Of a stretch of 39,369 nucleotides of DNA, positions 9,116 to 16,337 are shown piece after piece. Every line of letters begins with the position of its first letter. Position 1 is the first letter of the stretch. Under the pieces are notes generated by a model. The model was not told the DNA's origin, did no database searches, and saw nothing but the letters and a program-made list of their open reading frames with translations. The translations under genes and the position numbers were made by a program. The stretch is from Anaerolineae bacterium (GTDB lineage: Bacteria; Chloroflexota; Anaerolineae; B4-G1; DUEL01): assembly GCA_025060135.1 (NCBI GenBank), contig JANXCY010000018.1:1-39369 (forward strand), given 5' to 3'.

Positions 9116-9301
9116 GGAGGTCTCAGAGTACGTCGGAGAATTCAGGCTATCTGGGAATGGGTGGCCGTGTAGCGCAGGCCGTCCAGATGGCCAGGACAGG
9201 CTAAACTGCCTGCGCTACGCGAAACCCTCAACCCAATTGGGCAAACCATCTGCGCTGTGGATCCTCCACGAATAGGCTGGATGAATCGCTGAGGAGGCCC
9301 T
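9116..9301 (+). other. Intergenic spacer with palindromic repeat and ribosome site
   Basis: No gene is visible here. It holds the first copy of the GTAGCGCAGGC element (9169-9218), a perfect 10-base palindrome CCCAATTGGG (9232-9241), and GAGGAGG just before the next start. With the PIN relic it makes up the 388 bases between two glycosidase genes. Confidence 0.6.
9169..9218 (+). repeat. Palindromic element, family A, copy 1
   Basis: Perfect 11-base terminal inverted repeats, GTAGCGCAGGC (9169-9179) and GCCTGCGCTAC (9208-9218), enclose a 28-base core with CAGGCTAAAC near the right end. The same termini and core motif recur at 25493-25543, and a decayed form lies at 10670-10716. No coding capacity. 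It looks like a REP/MITE-type element. Confidence 0.75.
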
Positions 9302-10624
9302 ATGTTTCAACCATCCCGCTCCACCCGCGAGCGCCAGCAACTGATCATTGGCGTGGCCCTCTGGCTGATCGTCTTTCTGGCTGGAGTCTTCTGCCTCTGG
9401 TGGGGCTTTTTTGCCCCGCAGCCGGAGACGGCCCCGCCCGCTGCCACTGCCACTCCCACGATGACCGCCACTCCTGCTGGAGGCCTGCGGCCTCTGGCCA
9501 CCGCCACCCCGACCGCGGGCGCCGGTGCTGGGGCCACTGTCCCCCTGAGCCAGGAAGTCTTCGGCTATGGCATCGCTGCCCACGCGGTCGTCGGCGATCC
9601 CAACTTCACGATGGACGTGGTGAAGTCGCTGGGATTGGGCTGGGTCAAACAGCAACTCCGCTGGGACCTGGTGGAGCCCAGCCCGGGTCAATACAACTGG
9701 GGGATGTATGACGGAGTGATAGACGCCGCCAACGCGCGCGGCCTGCGGGTGCTGATCAGCGTCGTCCATGCCCCCGAATGGAGCCATCCCAGTTATGCGG
9801 ATGATAACCCCGAAGGTGCCCCGCCGGATGACCTCACCCTCTTCGCCGATTTCCTGGGCCGCCTGGTGGACCGCTACCGGGGCCGTATCCACGCTATAGA
9901 GGTCTGGAATGAAGCGAACCTGGACCGGGAATGGGACACAGCGGAGGGCGTGAACCCGGAGCGATACGTGGAGATGCTCCGCCTGGCTTATCAGGTTATC
10001 AAGAGTCGCGACCCCAACATCATCGTCATCAGCGGCGCGCTCTCGCCGGTGGGCGCCACCGCCACCGACCCCCAAAACCCCAACCGCATCATCTATATGG
10101 ACGACTTCCAGTATTACCAGGAGATGATCGCCAGAGGGTTCCTGAGTTACGCCGACTGCGTGGGCGCCCATCACAACGGCTACAACATCCCTCCGGACAT
10201 CGCCTGGGACGACAAAACCTACCAGGACCCCACTGCGAAGTTCCGGGGCTTCTGGGATAACCCCCATCCCTCCTGGTCGTTCCGCAGCACCCTCTGGCGC
10301 TATCGGGACGCCATCTCCGGGATGAAACCCCTCTGCGTGACGGAATTCGGCTGGGCCTCCTCCGAAGGACTGGGACCGCCGCCTCCTGGCTTTGAGTTCG
10401 CACTGGATAACACTCTCCAGGAGCAGGCCGAGTACATCGTCCGTGCTTACCAGTTGATGCGCCAGTGGGGCTTTGTCCGCCTGGCTTTCCTCTGGAATCT
10501 GGACTACGTTCAGAAGACCGGCCTGCCTCCGGAGCAGGACCCCTACGGCCCGTACAGCATTGTGGACCGGCAGGGAGTTCCTCGTCCGGCCTTCGGGGCC
10601 ATCATGGGCATGCCCAAACCATAA
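9302..10624 (+). CDS. Membrane-anchored clan GH-A glycosidase-like protein
   Basis: The ATG at 9302 follows GAGGAGG at good spacing. The protein has 440 residues. One membrane helix spans about 14-37 and would leave the rest outside. An Ala/Thr/Pro linker follows (about 40-80), then a TIM barrel (about 85-440). EVWNEANLDREW places the catalytic acid/base at E204, and VTEFGWAS places the nucleophile at E348, as in retaining clan GH-A enzymes (GH5/GH39-like). The barrel resembles the last domain of the upstream 1037-residue protein and the whole of the next gene, so these are tandem paralogues. The exact family and the substrate cannot be assigned by eye. Confidence 0.8.
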   Translation: MFQPSRSTRERQQLIIGVALWLIVFLAGVFCLWWGFFAPQPETAPPAATATPTMTATPAGGLRPLATATPTAGAGAGATVPLSQEVFGYGIAAHAVVGDPNFTMDVVKSLGLGWVKQQLRWDLVEPSPGQYNWGMYDGVIDAANARGLRVLISVVHAPEWSHPSYADDNPEGAPPDDLTLFADFLGRLVDRYRGRIHAIEVWNEANLDREWDTAEGVNPERYVEMLRLAYQVIKSRDPNIIVISGALSPVGATATDPQNPNRIIYMDDFQYYQEMIARGFLSYADCVGAHHNGYNIPPDIAWDDKTYQDPTAKFRGFWDNPHPSWSFRSTLWRYRDAISGMKPLCVTEFGWASSEGLGPPPPGFEFALDNTLQEQAEYIVRAYQLMRQWGFVRLAFLWNLDYVQKTGLPPEQDPYGPYSIVDRQGVPRPAFGAIMGMPKP

Positions 10625-10965
10625 TGCGGCGATTTATCTTGCCTGGTGCGTGCGGTCTATTCCCTACCCGTAGCGCAGGCCGCTGGACATTGAGGCAGGC
10701 AAACAACCCGCGCTACACCCAATGCAGCGTGGGTGGGCTGGAAAGCCCTTCCCTTCACCGTGAACGACCTAACTCTGGTCAGCAACACGATGGGCCCAAT
10801 TCTGGAGCGGAAAGATTGGGCCCGGGCGGAATTCACCGCCTAGGTCCGGAGCCACCCGGTCGCGACTGGATCGCCCGGATGATTCCCCACGACTGACTGA
10901 AGCGGACGCGGGGGATGTGATCGGCGTGGCGCAGAAACGGGTGGAACTCCTGCAACGGGACGTAT
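10625..10965 (+). other. Intergenic region with decayed repeat, inverted repeat and possible gene relic
   Basis: This 341-base stretch has no intact gene. It holds a decayed family A element (10670-10716). A 9-bp inverted repeat, GGGCCCAAT (10792-10800) and ATTGGGCCC (10815-10823), has a 14-base loop. The frame around it reads VNDLTLVSNTMGPILE and ends at a TAG near 10843; this faintly resembles a VapC C-terminus (LTLVTN-type), but the match is weak. I see no convincing promoter. Confidence 0.4.
10670..10716 (+). repeat. Palindromic element, family A, decayed copy 2
   Basis: The left end GTAGCGCAGGC (10670-10680) is identical to the other copies. The right end keeps only GCGCTAC (10710-10716) of the partner arm. 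The interior has GCAGGCAAAC in the place of CAGGCTAAAC. Confidence 0.55.
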
Positions 10966-12138
10966 ATGCCTCTTGACCGGCACCCCCTTCGGCTATGCGT
11001 CTATTTGCTCCTGGCGCTGAGTGTCGCCGGACTGCTTCTTTTGGGGAAGCCGACCTCTCCTCCCTCCGCGCTCCCGACCTCCACTCCGCTTCCTCCCACC
11101 CCCACCTCTTGGCCGCGCGTTCGGCTGGAATCTCCGGGATACGGTATGGTCGCCTTCCTCTGGTGGCGGGAAGAGGTGGCCGACCGGGACCTTAACCTCA
11201 TCCGGGATGCTGGTTTCACCTGGGTGCGCCAGAACCTGCACTGGGTAGACGTAGAACTCTACAAAGGGGGCTTTGACTGGCGCTACAGCGACCGCATCGT
11301 CCGGCAAGTACGGGAAAAAGGGCTCCATTTGCTGTTCCGCCTCCACGGCCTGCCTCGCCCGGGTTGGGTTCTTCTGCCTGACGACCCGGCGCTGCCGGTG
11401 CCGGTGGAGGACTTTGCTGATTTCTGTAGCGCGGTCGCGGCCCGCTACCGGGGACAGGTGCGCGCCTACCAGGTCTGGAACGAGCCCAACCTGGCCCGGG
11501 AATGGGAAGGGAGGCCACCGAACCCCGAAGGATACGTCCGCCTGCTGAGGGCCTGCTACGTTGCCATCAAGAGGGCCGACCCGGACGCACTGGTCGTCTC
11601 CGCTGGCATGGCGCCGACGGGCACCGGGTTGCCAATTGCGATGCCGGATATGGATTACTTTACCGGTATGTACGCGGCAGGCGCGGCGCCGTATTTTGAC
11701 CTGCTAGGGGTCCATGCCGCCGGATTTGCCGCTCCGCCGGAGGTCTCACCCGAGGAAGCCGCGTCCAATCCCGCCTATGGCAGTCAGCGCTTCTTCTGTT
11801 TCCGCCATACCGAAGACGTTCGGGAACTGATGGTCCGTTACGGCGATGCCGACAAGCAGGTCGCGATAACCGAGATGGGCTGGACTTCCAACCCTATCCA
11901 CCCGGAATATTCATGGTGCGCAGTAACGGAGGAGCAGAAAGCGGATTACCTGGTACGGGCATTCCGGTACGCGCGGGAGCACTGGCGGCCCTGGATCGGC
12001 CCCATGTTTGTCCTGGCCATCGCCGACCATGATTGGACACCCGACAACGAGCAGTACTGGTGGGCCATCACCGAACCGGGCTGGCCTCTGACGGTCGTCC
12101 GCCCTGCCTACGACGCGCTTCGCCAGATGGAGAAATAA
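10966..12138 (+). CDS. Membrane-anchored clan GH-A glycosidase-like protein (third paralogue)
   Basis: The protein has 390 residues, with an N-terminal membrane helix or uncleaved signal (about 8-27), a Ser/Pro/Thr linker (28-48) and a single TIM barrel. QVWNEPNLAREW gives acid/base E173, and ITEMGWTS gives nucleophile E303. No strong ribosome site precedes the ATG at 10966, so the start is moderately sure; the hydrophobic N-terminus supports it. It is shorter than the 9302 gene and shares its motif spacing. A GC-rich hairpin at 12141-12167 follows the stop and may end the transcript. Its role is inferred to be the same as its neighbours: processing of an envelope or exported glycan. Confidence 0.75.
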   Translation: MPLDRHPLRLCVYLLLALSVAGLLLLGKPTSPPSALPTSTPLPPTPTSWPRVRLESPGYGMVAFLWWREEVADRDLNLIRDAGFTWVRQNLHWVDVELYKGGFDWRYSDRIVRQVREKGLHLLFRLHGLPRPGWVLLPDDPALPVPVEDFADFCSAVAARYRGQVRAYQVWNEPNLAREWEGRPPNPEGYVRLLRACYVAIKRADPDALVVSAGMAPTGTGLPIAMPDMDYFTGMYAAGAAPYFDLLGVHAAGFAAPPEVSPEEAASNPAYGSQRFFCFRHTEDVRELMVRYGDADKQVAITEMGWTSNPIHPEYSWCAVTEEQKADYLVRAFRYAREHWRPWIGPMFVLAIADHDWTPDNEQYWWAITEPGWPLTVVRPAYDALRQMEK

Positions 12139-12140
12139 AG

Positions 12141-12167
12141 GGGCGCAGCGGCAACGCCGCCGCGCCC
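12141..12167 (+). terminator. Probable terminator hairpin after the GH-A cluster
   Basis: GGGCGC-a-GCGGC (12141-12152), loop AAC, and GCCGC-c-GCGCCC (12156-12167) form an 11-bp stem with one mismatch. It is followed by the pyrimidine-rich TTCGCTCCCTTTCT rather than a clean T-tract, so termination may be partial. Confidence 0.45.
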
Positions 12168-12189
12168 TTCGCTCCCTTTCTCCGGAAAG

Positions 12190-13485
12190 ATGGCTTCTTT
12201 CTACTTCCAAAGTCTGGGCTGTCGGCTGAATCAGAGCGAACTGGAGGCCCTGGCCCGCCAGTTGGCCGCAAGGGGCCATCGGGTGGTGGATGACCCCGCC
12301 CAGGCCGACATCTGCGTCGTCAACACCTGTGCCGTTACCGCCGAAGCGGAACGGAAAACCCGCCATCTGCTGCGGGCGCTGGCCCGGGCCAACCCCCGGG
12401 CCCGCATCGCCGTCCTGGGCTGCGCGGCCACGCTGCGGCCTGAGGAACTGGCCTCCTTTCCCAACGTCGCCTGGGTCATCCCCAACGAGGAGAAGGAACG
12501 CGCGGCGGAGACCCTCGCCCTCACCCCCACCCCCCTGCCCCCCTCCCCTTCTCCCGCTTTGCGGGAGAGGGAGAGGGGGTGGCCCGAAGGGCCGGGGGAG
12601 GGGGTGAGGGCCCGCACCCGCGCCTTCGTCAAAATCCAGGACGGTTGCGATAACGCCTGTACCTACTGCATCGTCCATCTCCTGCGCGGCCCGGTGCGCA
12701 GCCGACCGCCGGAGGAGGTGGTGGCGGAAATCGCCGCGCGGGTTCGGGAAGGCTATCAGGAAGCCGTCCTGACCGGCGTCAACATCGGCGCCTACGGCCG
12801 GGACCTGGGGCTGAAAAGCGGCCTGGCGGCCCTGGTCGCGGCCATCCTGGCCCGGACCGACCTCCCCCGCCTGCGTCTCTCCTCGGTGGAGCCCTGGGAT
12901 GTGGATGAATCGCTCCTGGCCCTCTGGGCCGACCCTCGCCTCTGCCGCCAACTCCACCTGCCCCTGCAATCCGGCTGCGAAGCCACCCTCCAGCGGATGG
13001 GCCGCCGGATGACCGCTGCCGCGTACGCCCATCTGGTAGAGCGGATCCGCGCCGCCGTCCCCGAAATGGCCATCACCACCGACATCATCGTGGGTTTCCC
13101 TGGGGAGGACGAGACGGAGTTTGCCGAAAGCCTGGCCTTCGTGGAGCGGATGGCCTTCGCCCGCTTGCACGTCTTCCCCTTCTCCCCCCGGCCGGGCACC
13201 CCGGCGGCCTGGATGGAGGGACGGGTCCCTGAGCCGGTGGTGCGGGAGCGGGCGGCCCGAATGCGGGAACTGGGCGAGCATCTGGCGGCCCGCTACCGGC
13301 GACAGTTCCTGGGCCGGGAAATGGACGTCCTCTGGGAGCGCCGTCGGCGGGACGGCCGCTGGCACGGCCTGACCGATAACTACCTCCAGGTCGTTACCTC
13401 CTGCCCCGCCGACCTGCACAACCGCATCACCCGCACGCGTCTGGTTCAGGAAGACGATGGCCTTTTGGTTGGAGAAGTGATATAA
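12190..13485 (+). CDS. mtaB: tRNA t6A37 methylthiotransferase MtaB with in-frame repeat insertion
   Basis: MtaB converts t6A37 of tRNA to ms2t6A using two iron-sulfur clusters and SAM. Numbered from the ATG at 12190, the N-terminal MTTase domain has its three cluster cysteines at C11 (LGCRLNQSE), C47 (VNTCAVT) and C78 (VLGCAA). The radical SAM motif GCDNACTYC gives C153, C157 and C160. A TRAM domain forms the last 60 or so residues. Between the MTTase and radical SAM domains, residues 110-140 are Pro/Arg/Gly-rich (LTPTPLPPSPSPALRERERG and onward). They are encoded by a 93-bp palindromic repeat, so the reading frame is kept. Length is close to the family norm even with the insert. The stop overlaps the -10 element of the next gene. 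Confidence 0.9.
   Translation: MASFYFQSLGCRLNQSELEALARQLAARGHRVVDDPAQADICVVNTCAVTAEAERKTRHLLRALARANPRARIAVLGCAATLRPEELASFPNVAWVIPNEEKERAAETLALTPTPLPPSPSPALRERERGWPEGPGEGVRARTRAFVKIQDGCDNACTYCIVHLLRGPVRSRPPEEVVAEIAARVREGYQEAVLTGVNIGAYGRDLGLKSGLAALVAAILARTDLPRLRLSSVEPWDVDESLLALWADPRLCRQLHLPLQSGCEATLQRMGRRMTAAAYAHLVERIRAAVPEMAITTDIIVGFPGEDETEFAESLAFVERMAFARLHVFPFSPRPGTPAAWMEGRVPEPVVRERAARMRELGEHLAARYRRQFLGREMDVLWERRRRDGRWHGLTDNYLQVVTSCPADLHNRITRTRLVQEDDGLLVGEVI
12518..12610 (+). repeat. Palindromic element, family B, inserted in frame in mtaB
   Basis: Perfect 11-base terminal inverted repeats, CCCTCACCCCC (12518-12528) and GGGGGTGAGGG (12600-12610), bound a 93-base unit, exactly 31 codons. Inside are TCTCCCGC/GCGGGAGA around TTT (12550-12568) and GGCCC/GGGCC around GAA (12581-12593). 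Related CCCTC/GCGGGAG/GGTGAGGG sequence recurs in the noncoding cluster at 25606-25770. Confidence 0.8.
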
Positions 13486-13486
13486 T
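13478..13486 (+). promoter_or_regulatory. Extended -10 promoter for the fused MNT-HEPN gene
   Basis: TGATATAAT (13478-13486) is a consensus extended -10 element lying across the mtaB stop codon. No good -35 is visible at 17 bases upstream, which is usual for extended -10 promoters. A start about 7 bases downstream would leave a leader of roughly 9 bases before the ATG at 13502, with no Shine-Dalgarno sequence. Confidence 0.5.
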
Positions 13487-13501
13487 ACGAGATAGTGCGT
13501 T

Positions 13502-14245
13502 ATGGATGAGCACAACCTGTGGGATATTCTGGCTCATCTCAAAGACCACCTGCTTTCCGGCGAGGGTGGGGATAAAATCGCGCGCATCATCCTTTTTGGA
13601 AGCCACGCCAAAGGGACAGCGGGCCCGGATTCCGATATAGACATCCTGATCGCCACCCTGGATGGCCGGGAAGTAGAAAAGGTCATCCTGGACCGGGCGT
13701 ACGATTTTATGGCGGCGCAGCAGGCCCCGATAGAAATCGTCTTTTCCTCCGTATACGACCTCTTTCCGCCCCAGGATTATTTTTTCTACAACGTGAGCCG
13801 CTACGGCGTGGAGGTTTATTCTATGGATGCTGGGGAGATGAAGCGGGTGATGGTGGAAGGACTGGCGCGCCTGGCGGAGGAATACCTGGAATCGGCCCGC
13901 GAGGTTCTGGAACGAGGCCGGTTCCGGCTGGCGATAGACGCTGGCTACAACGCGGCGGAACTGGCGGCGAAAGCGCTCATCCTCCGGAAGCAGGACGATG
14001 TACCGGGCAGCCACGGGGGCATCGTGAGTCTGTTCGGAGCGCTGTATGTGAAAACAGGGGAAGTGGATGCAGAGTTGGGCCGCCGACTGAACCGGGCGCT
14101 ACAGTTGAGGAACGAAGCCCGCTACCGCCCAGGCGCTCGCCTCACGAAAGAGGACGCTGAGGAGGTCATCCGCCTCGCTCAGGCCCTGCTCGCCCTGGTG
14201 ACCCCCTGTTGGGGAACCCCGAACATCTCCACGGAGCAGCCGTAA
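13502..14245 (+). CDS. Fused minimal nucleotidyltransferase (MNT) - HEPN protein
   Basis: The protein has 247 residues. The MNT domain (about 1-110) has the Pol beta-type signature GSHAKGTAGPDSDIDI: G33-S34, D45 and D47, with E78 as a probable third carboxylate. An all-helical HEPN domain (about 115-235) includes a helix ending in LRNEARYRPGA. The RX4-6H ribonuclease motif is not evident. MNT and HEPN usually form two-gene toxin-antitoxin pairs in which the MNT enzyme modifies the HEPN protein; here they are one polypeptide. A consensus extended -10 just upstream suggests very short-leader transcription. The stop overlaps the next start (TAATG). It may be a self-contained regulator or modifier; toxicity is unproven. 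Confidence 0.8.
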   Translation: MDEHNLWDILAHLKDHLLSGEGGDKIARIILFGSHAKGTAGPDSDIDILIATLDGREVEKVILDRAYDFMAAQQAPIEIVFSSVYDLFPPQDYFFYNVSRYGVEVYSMDAGEMKRVMVEGLARLAEEYLESAREVLERGRFRLAIDAGYNAAELAAKALILRKQDDVPGSHGGIVSLFGALYVKTGEVDAELGRRLNRALQLRNEARYRPGARLTKEDAEEVIRLAQALLALVTPCWGTPNISTEQP

Positions 14246-14586
14246 TGGTAGAGTGCATCTTCTGCCGCATTGTCCGCCGGGAGGCGCCGGCCCGCATCCT
14301 CTACCAGGACGATGAAGTAACCGCCTTCCACGACGCGCACCCCCAGGCGCCGGTCCACGTCCTTATCGTCCCGAACCGGCATATCGTCGGCATCGCGCAG
14401 GCGAAGCCAGAGGACGCGCCTTTGCTGGGCAGGATGCTGGTGGTGGCCCGGCAACTGGCAGAAGACCTGAAAATCACTGAGGGCTATCGCCTGGTGGTGA
14501 ACAGCGGCCCCCTTTCGGGCCAGTCCGTCTTCCATCTGCACCTCCATCTCCTGGGCGGTCGTCCCCTGCGCTGGCCTCCCGGATAA
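14245..14586 (+). CDS. HIT family nucleotide hydrolase/transferase (Hint/HinT-like)
   Basis: The ATG at 14245 overlaps the previous stop and gives the usual HinT beginning, VECIFCRIV; an in-frame TTG at 14209 would add an atypical tail. The protein has 113 residues. CxxC at C4 and C7 suggests the zinc-binding subgroup. The histidine triad is HLHLHLL (H97, H99, H101), with S94 and V95 just before it. Such proteins hydrolyse AMP-linked substrates such as adenosine phosphoramidates and adenylated lysine. Its place after an MNT-HEPN fusion is worth noting, because MNT enzymes can adenylylate proteins, but there is no direct evidence that the two act together. Confidence 0.88.
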   Translation: MVECIFCRIVRREAPARILYQDDEVTAFHDAHPQAPVHVLIVPNRHIVGIAQAKPEDAPLLGRMLVVARQLAEDLKITEGYRLVVNSGPLSGQSVFHLHLHLLGGRPLRWPPG

Positions 14587-14609
14587 TCCCGGGGAACGGT
14601 TACGACTGA

Positions 14610-14623
14610 AGGGGCCGGCCCCT
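14610..14623 (+). repeat. Perfect 14-base palindrome between HIT and CBS genes
   Basis: AGGGGCCGGCCCCT lies 12 bases before the AAGGAGG ribosome site of the CBS-ACT gene. It could be an operator or a weak terminator of the preceding unit; no T-tract follows. Confidence 0.4.
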
Positions 14624-14646
14624 GATTGTTCCAGAAGGAGGTCTCT

Positions 14647-15291
14647 ATGCTGGTCCGTGATCGGATGACCCCGAACCCGACCACGGTAACGCCGGATACT
14701 TCCGTCAGGGACGCGCTGGACCTGATCCGCCGAAAGCGTTTTCGCCACCTGCCCGTGGTGGACGAGAGTGGCACACTGGTCGGCATCACCACGGAGAAAG
14801 ACCTGGTCTACGCCTCCCCCAAACCGGAGATGTCTCTCAGCCGGTTCGAGATTCAATACCTCCTGTCCCGGATGACAGTGGGACAGGTAATGCACCGGAA
14901 CGTTATCACCGTCTCACCGGACCTGCCCATAGAGGAGGCAGCCCAGGTGATGATCCGCCATCGTATCGGCTGCCTCCCTGTTCTGGAGAACGACCGGCTG
15001 GTCGGCATCATCAGCGACACCGACATCTTCCGGGTCTTCGTGGAGGGGCTGGGGGGAGGACACCCTAGCCTGCGGATCACCGTCATCATCCCCGAACGGG
15101 TGGGAAGCCTGGCGCGGGTGGTAGACTGCATCGCCGCGCTGGGCGGCAACATTCACTCCCTGGGGACCTTCTGGGGCAAACGGCCCGAAGACCGGGTCAT
15201 CGCCATCCGGGTGGAGCGGGTGGACCGGGATTCTCTTCTGGAAGCCCTCCAGAAAGAGGGTATCCAGGTCCAGCACGTCTGGGAACCGTAG
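14647..15291 (+). CDS. CBS-pair and ACT domain protein (AcuB-like)
   Basis: A strong ribosome site, AAGGAGG (14635-14641), precedes the ATG at 14647. The protein has 214 residues. CBS domain 1 is at about 1-58 (VRDRMTPNPTTVTPDTSV, then RHLPVVDESGTLVGI), CBS domain 2 at about 75-130 (VGQVMHRNVITVSPDLPI, then GCLPVLENDRLVGIIS), and an ACT domain at about 142-214 (RITVIIPERVGSLARVVDCI). CBS pairs bind adenosine nucleotides and ACT domains bind amino acids, so this is probably a small ligand sensor. It sits directly before the threonine dehydrogenase gene, which makes amino-acid-linked regulation possible, though that is inference. Confidence 0.88.
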   Translation: MLVRDRMTPNPTTVTPDTSVRDALDLIRRKRFRHLPVVDESGTLVGITTEKDLVYASPKPEMSLSRFEIQYLLSRMTVGQVMHRNVITVSPDLPIEEAAQVMIRHRIGCLPVLENDRLVGIISDTDIFRVFVEGLGGGHPSLRITVIIPERVGSLARVVDCIAALGGNIHSLGTFWGKRPEDRVIAIRVERVDRDSLLEALQKEGIQVQHVWEP

Positions 15292-15329
15292 TCCTGGAGC
15301 CGCCCATCCCAACTGCTGAGGTTCGCCGG

Positions 15330-16307
15330 ATGTCTTACCACCGGGAGATGAAGCGTATCCTGGTTACCGGAGCCTGCGGGCAGATTGGCTCCGAACTGAC
15401 CCTGGCGCTTCGGCAGAAGTACGGCAGCGAGAGCGTTGTCGCGGCCGGACACCGGACTCCCCCCGGTCCGGCTCTGCGGGACTCTGGTCCCTTTGTATTC
15501 TTGGACGTCACCCGGCGGGAGGAACTGGAGGCGGTGGTCCGAAAGTACCGCATAGACACCATCTATCACATGGCCGCCATTCTTTCCGCCGCCGGGGAGC
15601 AGAATCCGCACCTGGCCTGGGATGTCAACATTAACGGTCTCTACAATGTTCTAGAGGTTGCCCGGGAACACCAGATGGTGCGGGTCTTTGTTCCCAGTTC
15701 CATCGCCGTCTTCGGGCCGGAAACGCCCCGCGACCCGGCACCCCAGGAAACTGTCCTCCGCCCGACAACGATGTACGGCCTGACGAAGGTAACCGGCGAA
15801 CTGCTGGGCAATTATTACGTTCGCCGCTTTGGTCTAGACGTGCGAGGGGTCCGCTACCCGGGTATTATCAGCAGCGAGACTCTGCCTGGCGGCGGCACCA
15901 CTGACTACGCGGTGGAAATCTTCTACGCAGCCCTCCAGTACCAACGGTACATCTGCTTCGTCCGGGAGGACACCGTTCTGCCAATGATGTACATGCCCGA
16001 TTGCATCCGGGCAACGCTGATGCTGATGGAGGCCGACTTTGCTCGCCTCAAGCATCACACCGACTTCAATCTGGCCGGCCTCAGTTTCTCCGTCGGAGAA
16101 CTCGCCGCCGAGATCCGGAAACACATCCCCAACTTCGTCTGCGAATACCAGCCGGACTTTCGTCAGCAGATCGCCGATTCCTGGCCCCGGACTGTGGATG
16201 ATAGTGCCGCCCGGGAAGAGTGGGGCTGGTCGCCCCAATACGACCTGCCGACGATGGTCGCCGAGATGCTGGAAAAATTGCGCCGGAAACTGACGCCCGT
16301 ATCCTAA
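15330..16307 (+). CDS. tdh: L-threonine 3-dehydrogenase, NAD-dependent epimerase/SDR type
   Basis: Converts L-threonine to 2-amino-3-ketobutyrate with NAD+. It is an extended short-chain dehydrogenase of 325 residues: Rossmann motif GACGQIG (14-20) and catalytic pair YGLTK (Y149, K153). The diagnostic substrate loop RYPGIISSETLPGGGTTDYA distinguishes epimerase-type threonine dehydrogenases from UDP-sugar epimerases. The start is either ATG 15330 or ATG 15348; the second gives the common beginning MKRILVTG, and neither has a strong ribosome site. It is separate from the zinc-dependent Tdh of enterobacteria. A glycine C-acetyltransferase partner is not in the window. Confidence 0.85.
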   Translation: MSYHREMKRILVTGACGQIGSELTLALRQKYGSESVVAAGHRTPPGPALRDSGPFVFLDVTRREELEAVVRKYRIDTIYHMAAILSAAGEQNPHLAWDVNINGLYNVLEVAREHQMVRVFVPSSIAVFGPETPRDPAPQETVLRPTTMYGLTKVTGELLGNYYVRRFGLDVRGVRYPGIISSETLPGGGTTDYAVEIFYAALQYQRYICFVREDTVLPMMYMPDCIRATLMLMEADFARLKHHTDFNLAGLSFSVGELAAEIRKHIPNFVCEYQPDFRQQIADSWPRTVDDSAAREEWGWSPQYDLPTMVAEMLEKLRRKLTPVS

Positions 16308-16337
16308 TCTAAGGCTCCTGCCGCTCCGAGGTACGAT

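Noticed and set aside
12139-12189. Riboswitch before mtaB
   Set aside because: Only one GC-rich hairpin is visible in 51 bases, which fits a terminator better than any known riboswitch.
11911-13515. 534-codon minus-strand frame opposite mtaB and the end of a glycosidase gene
   Set aside because: It spans two genuine genes and their gap, has no ribosome site or motif, and arises from high GC.
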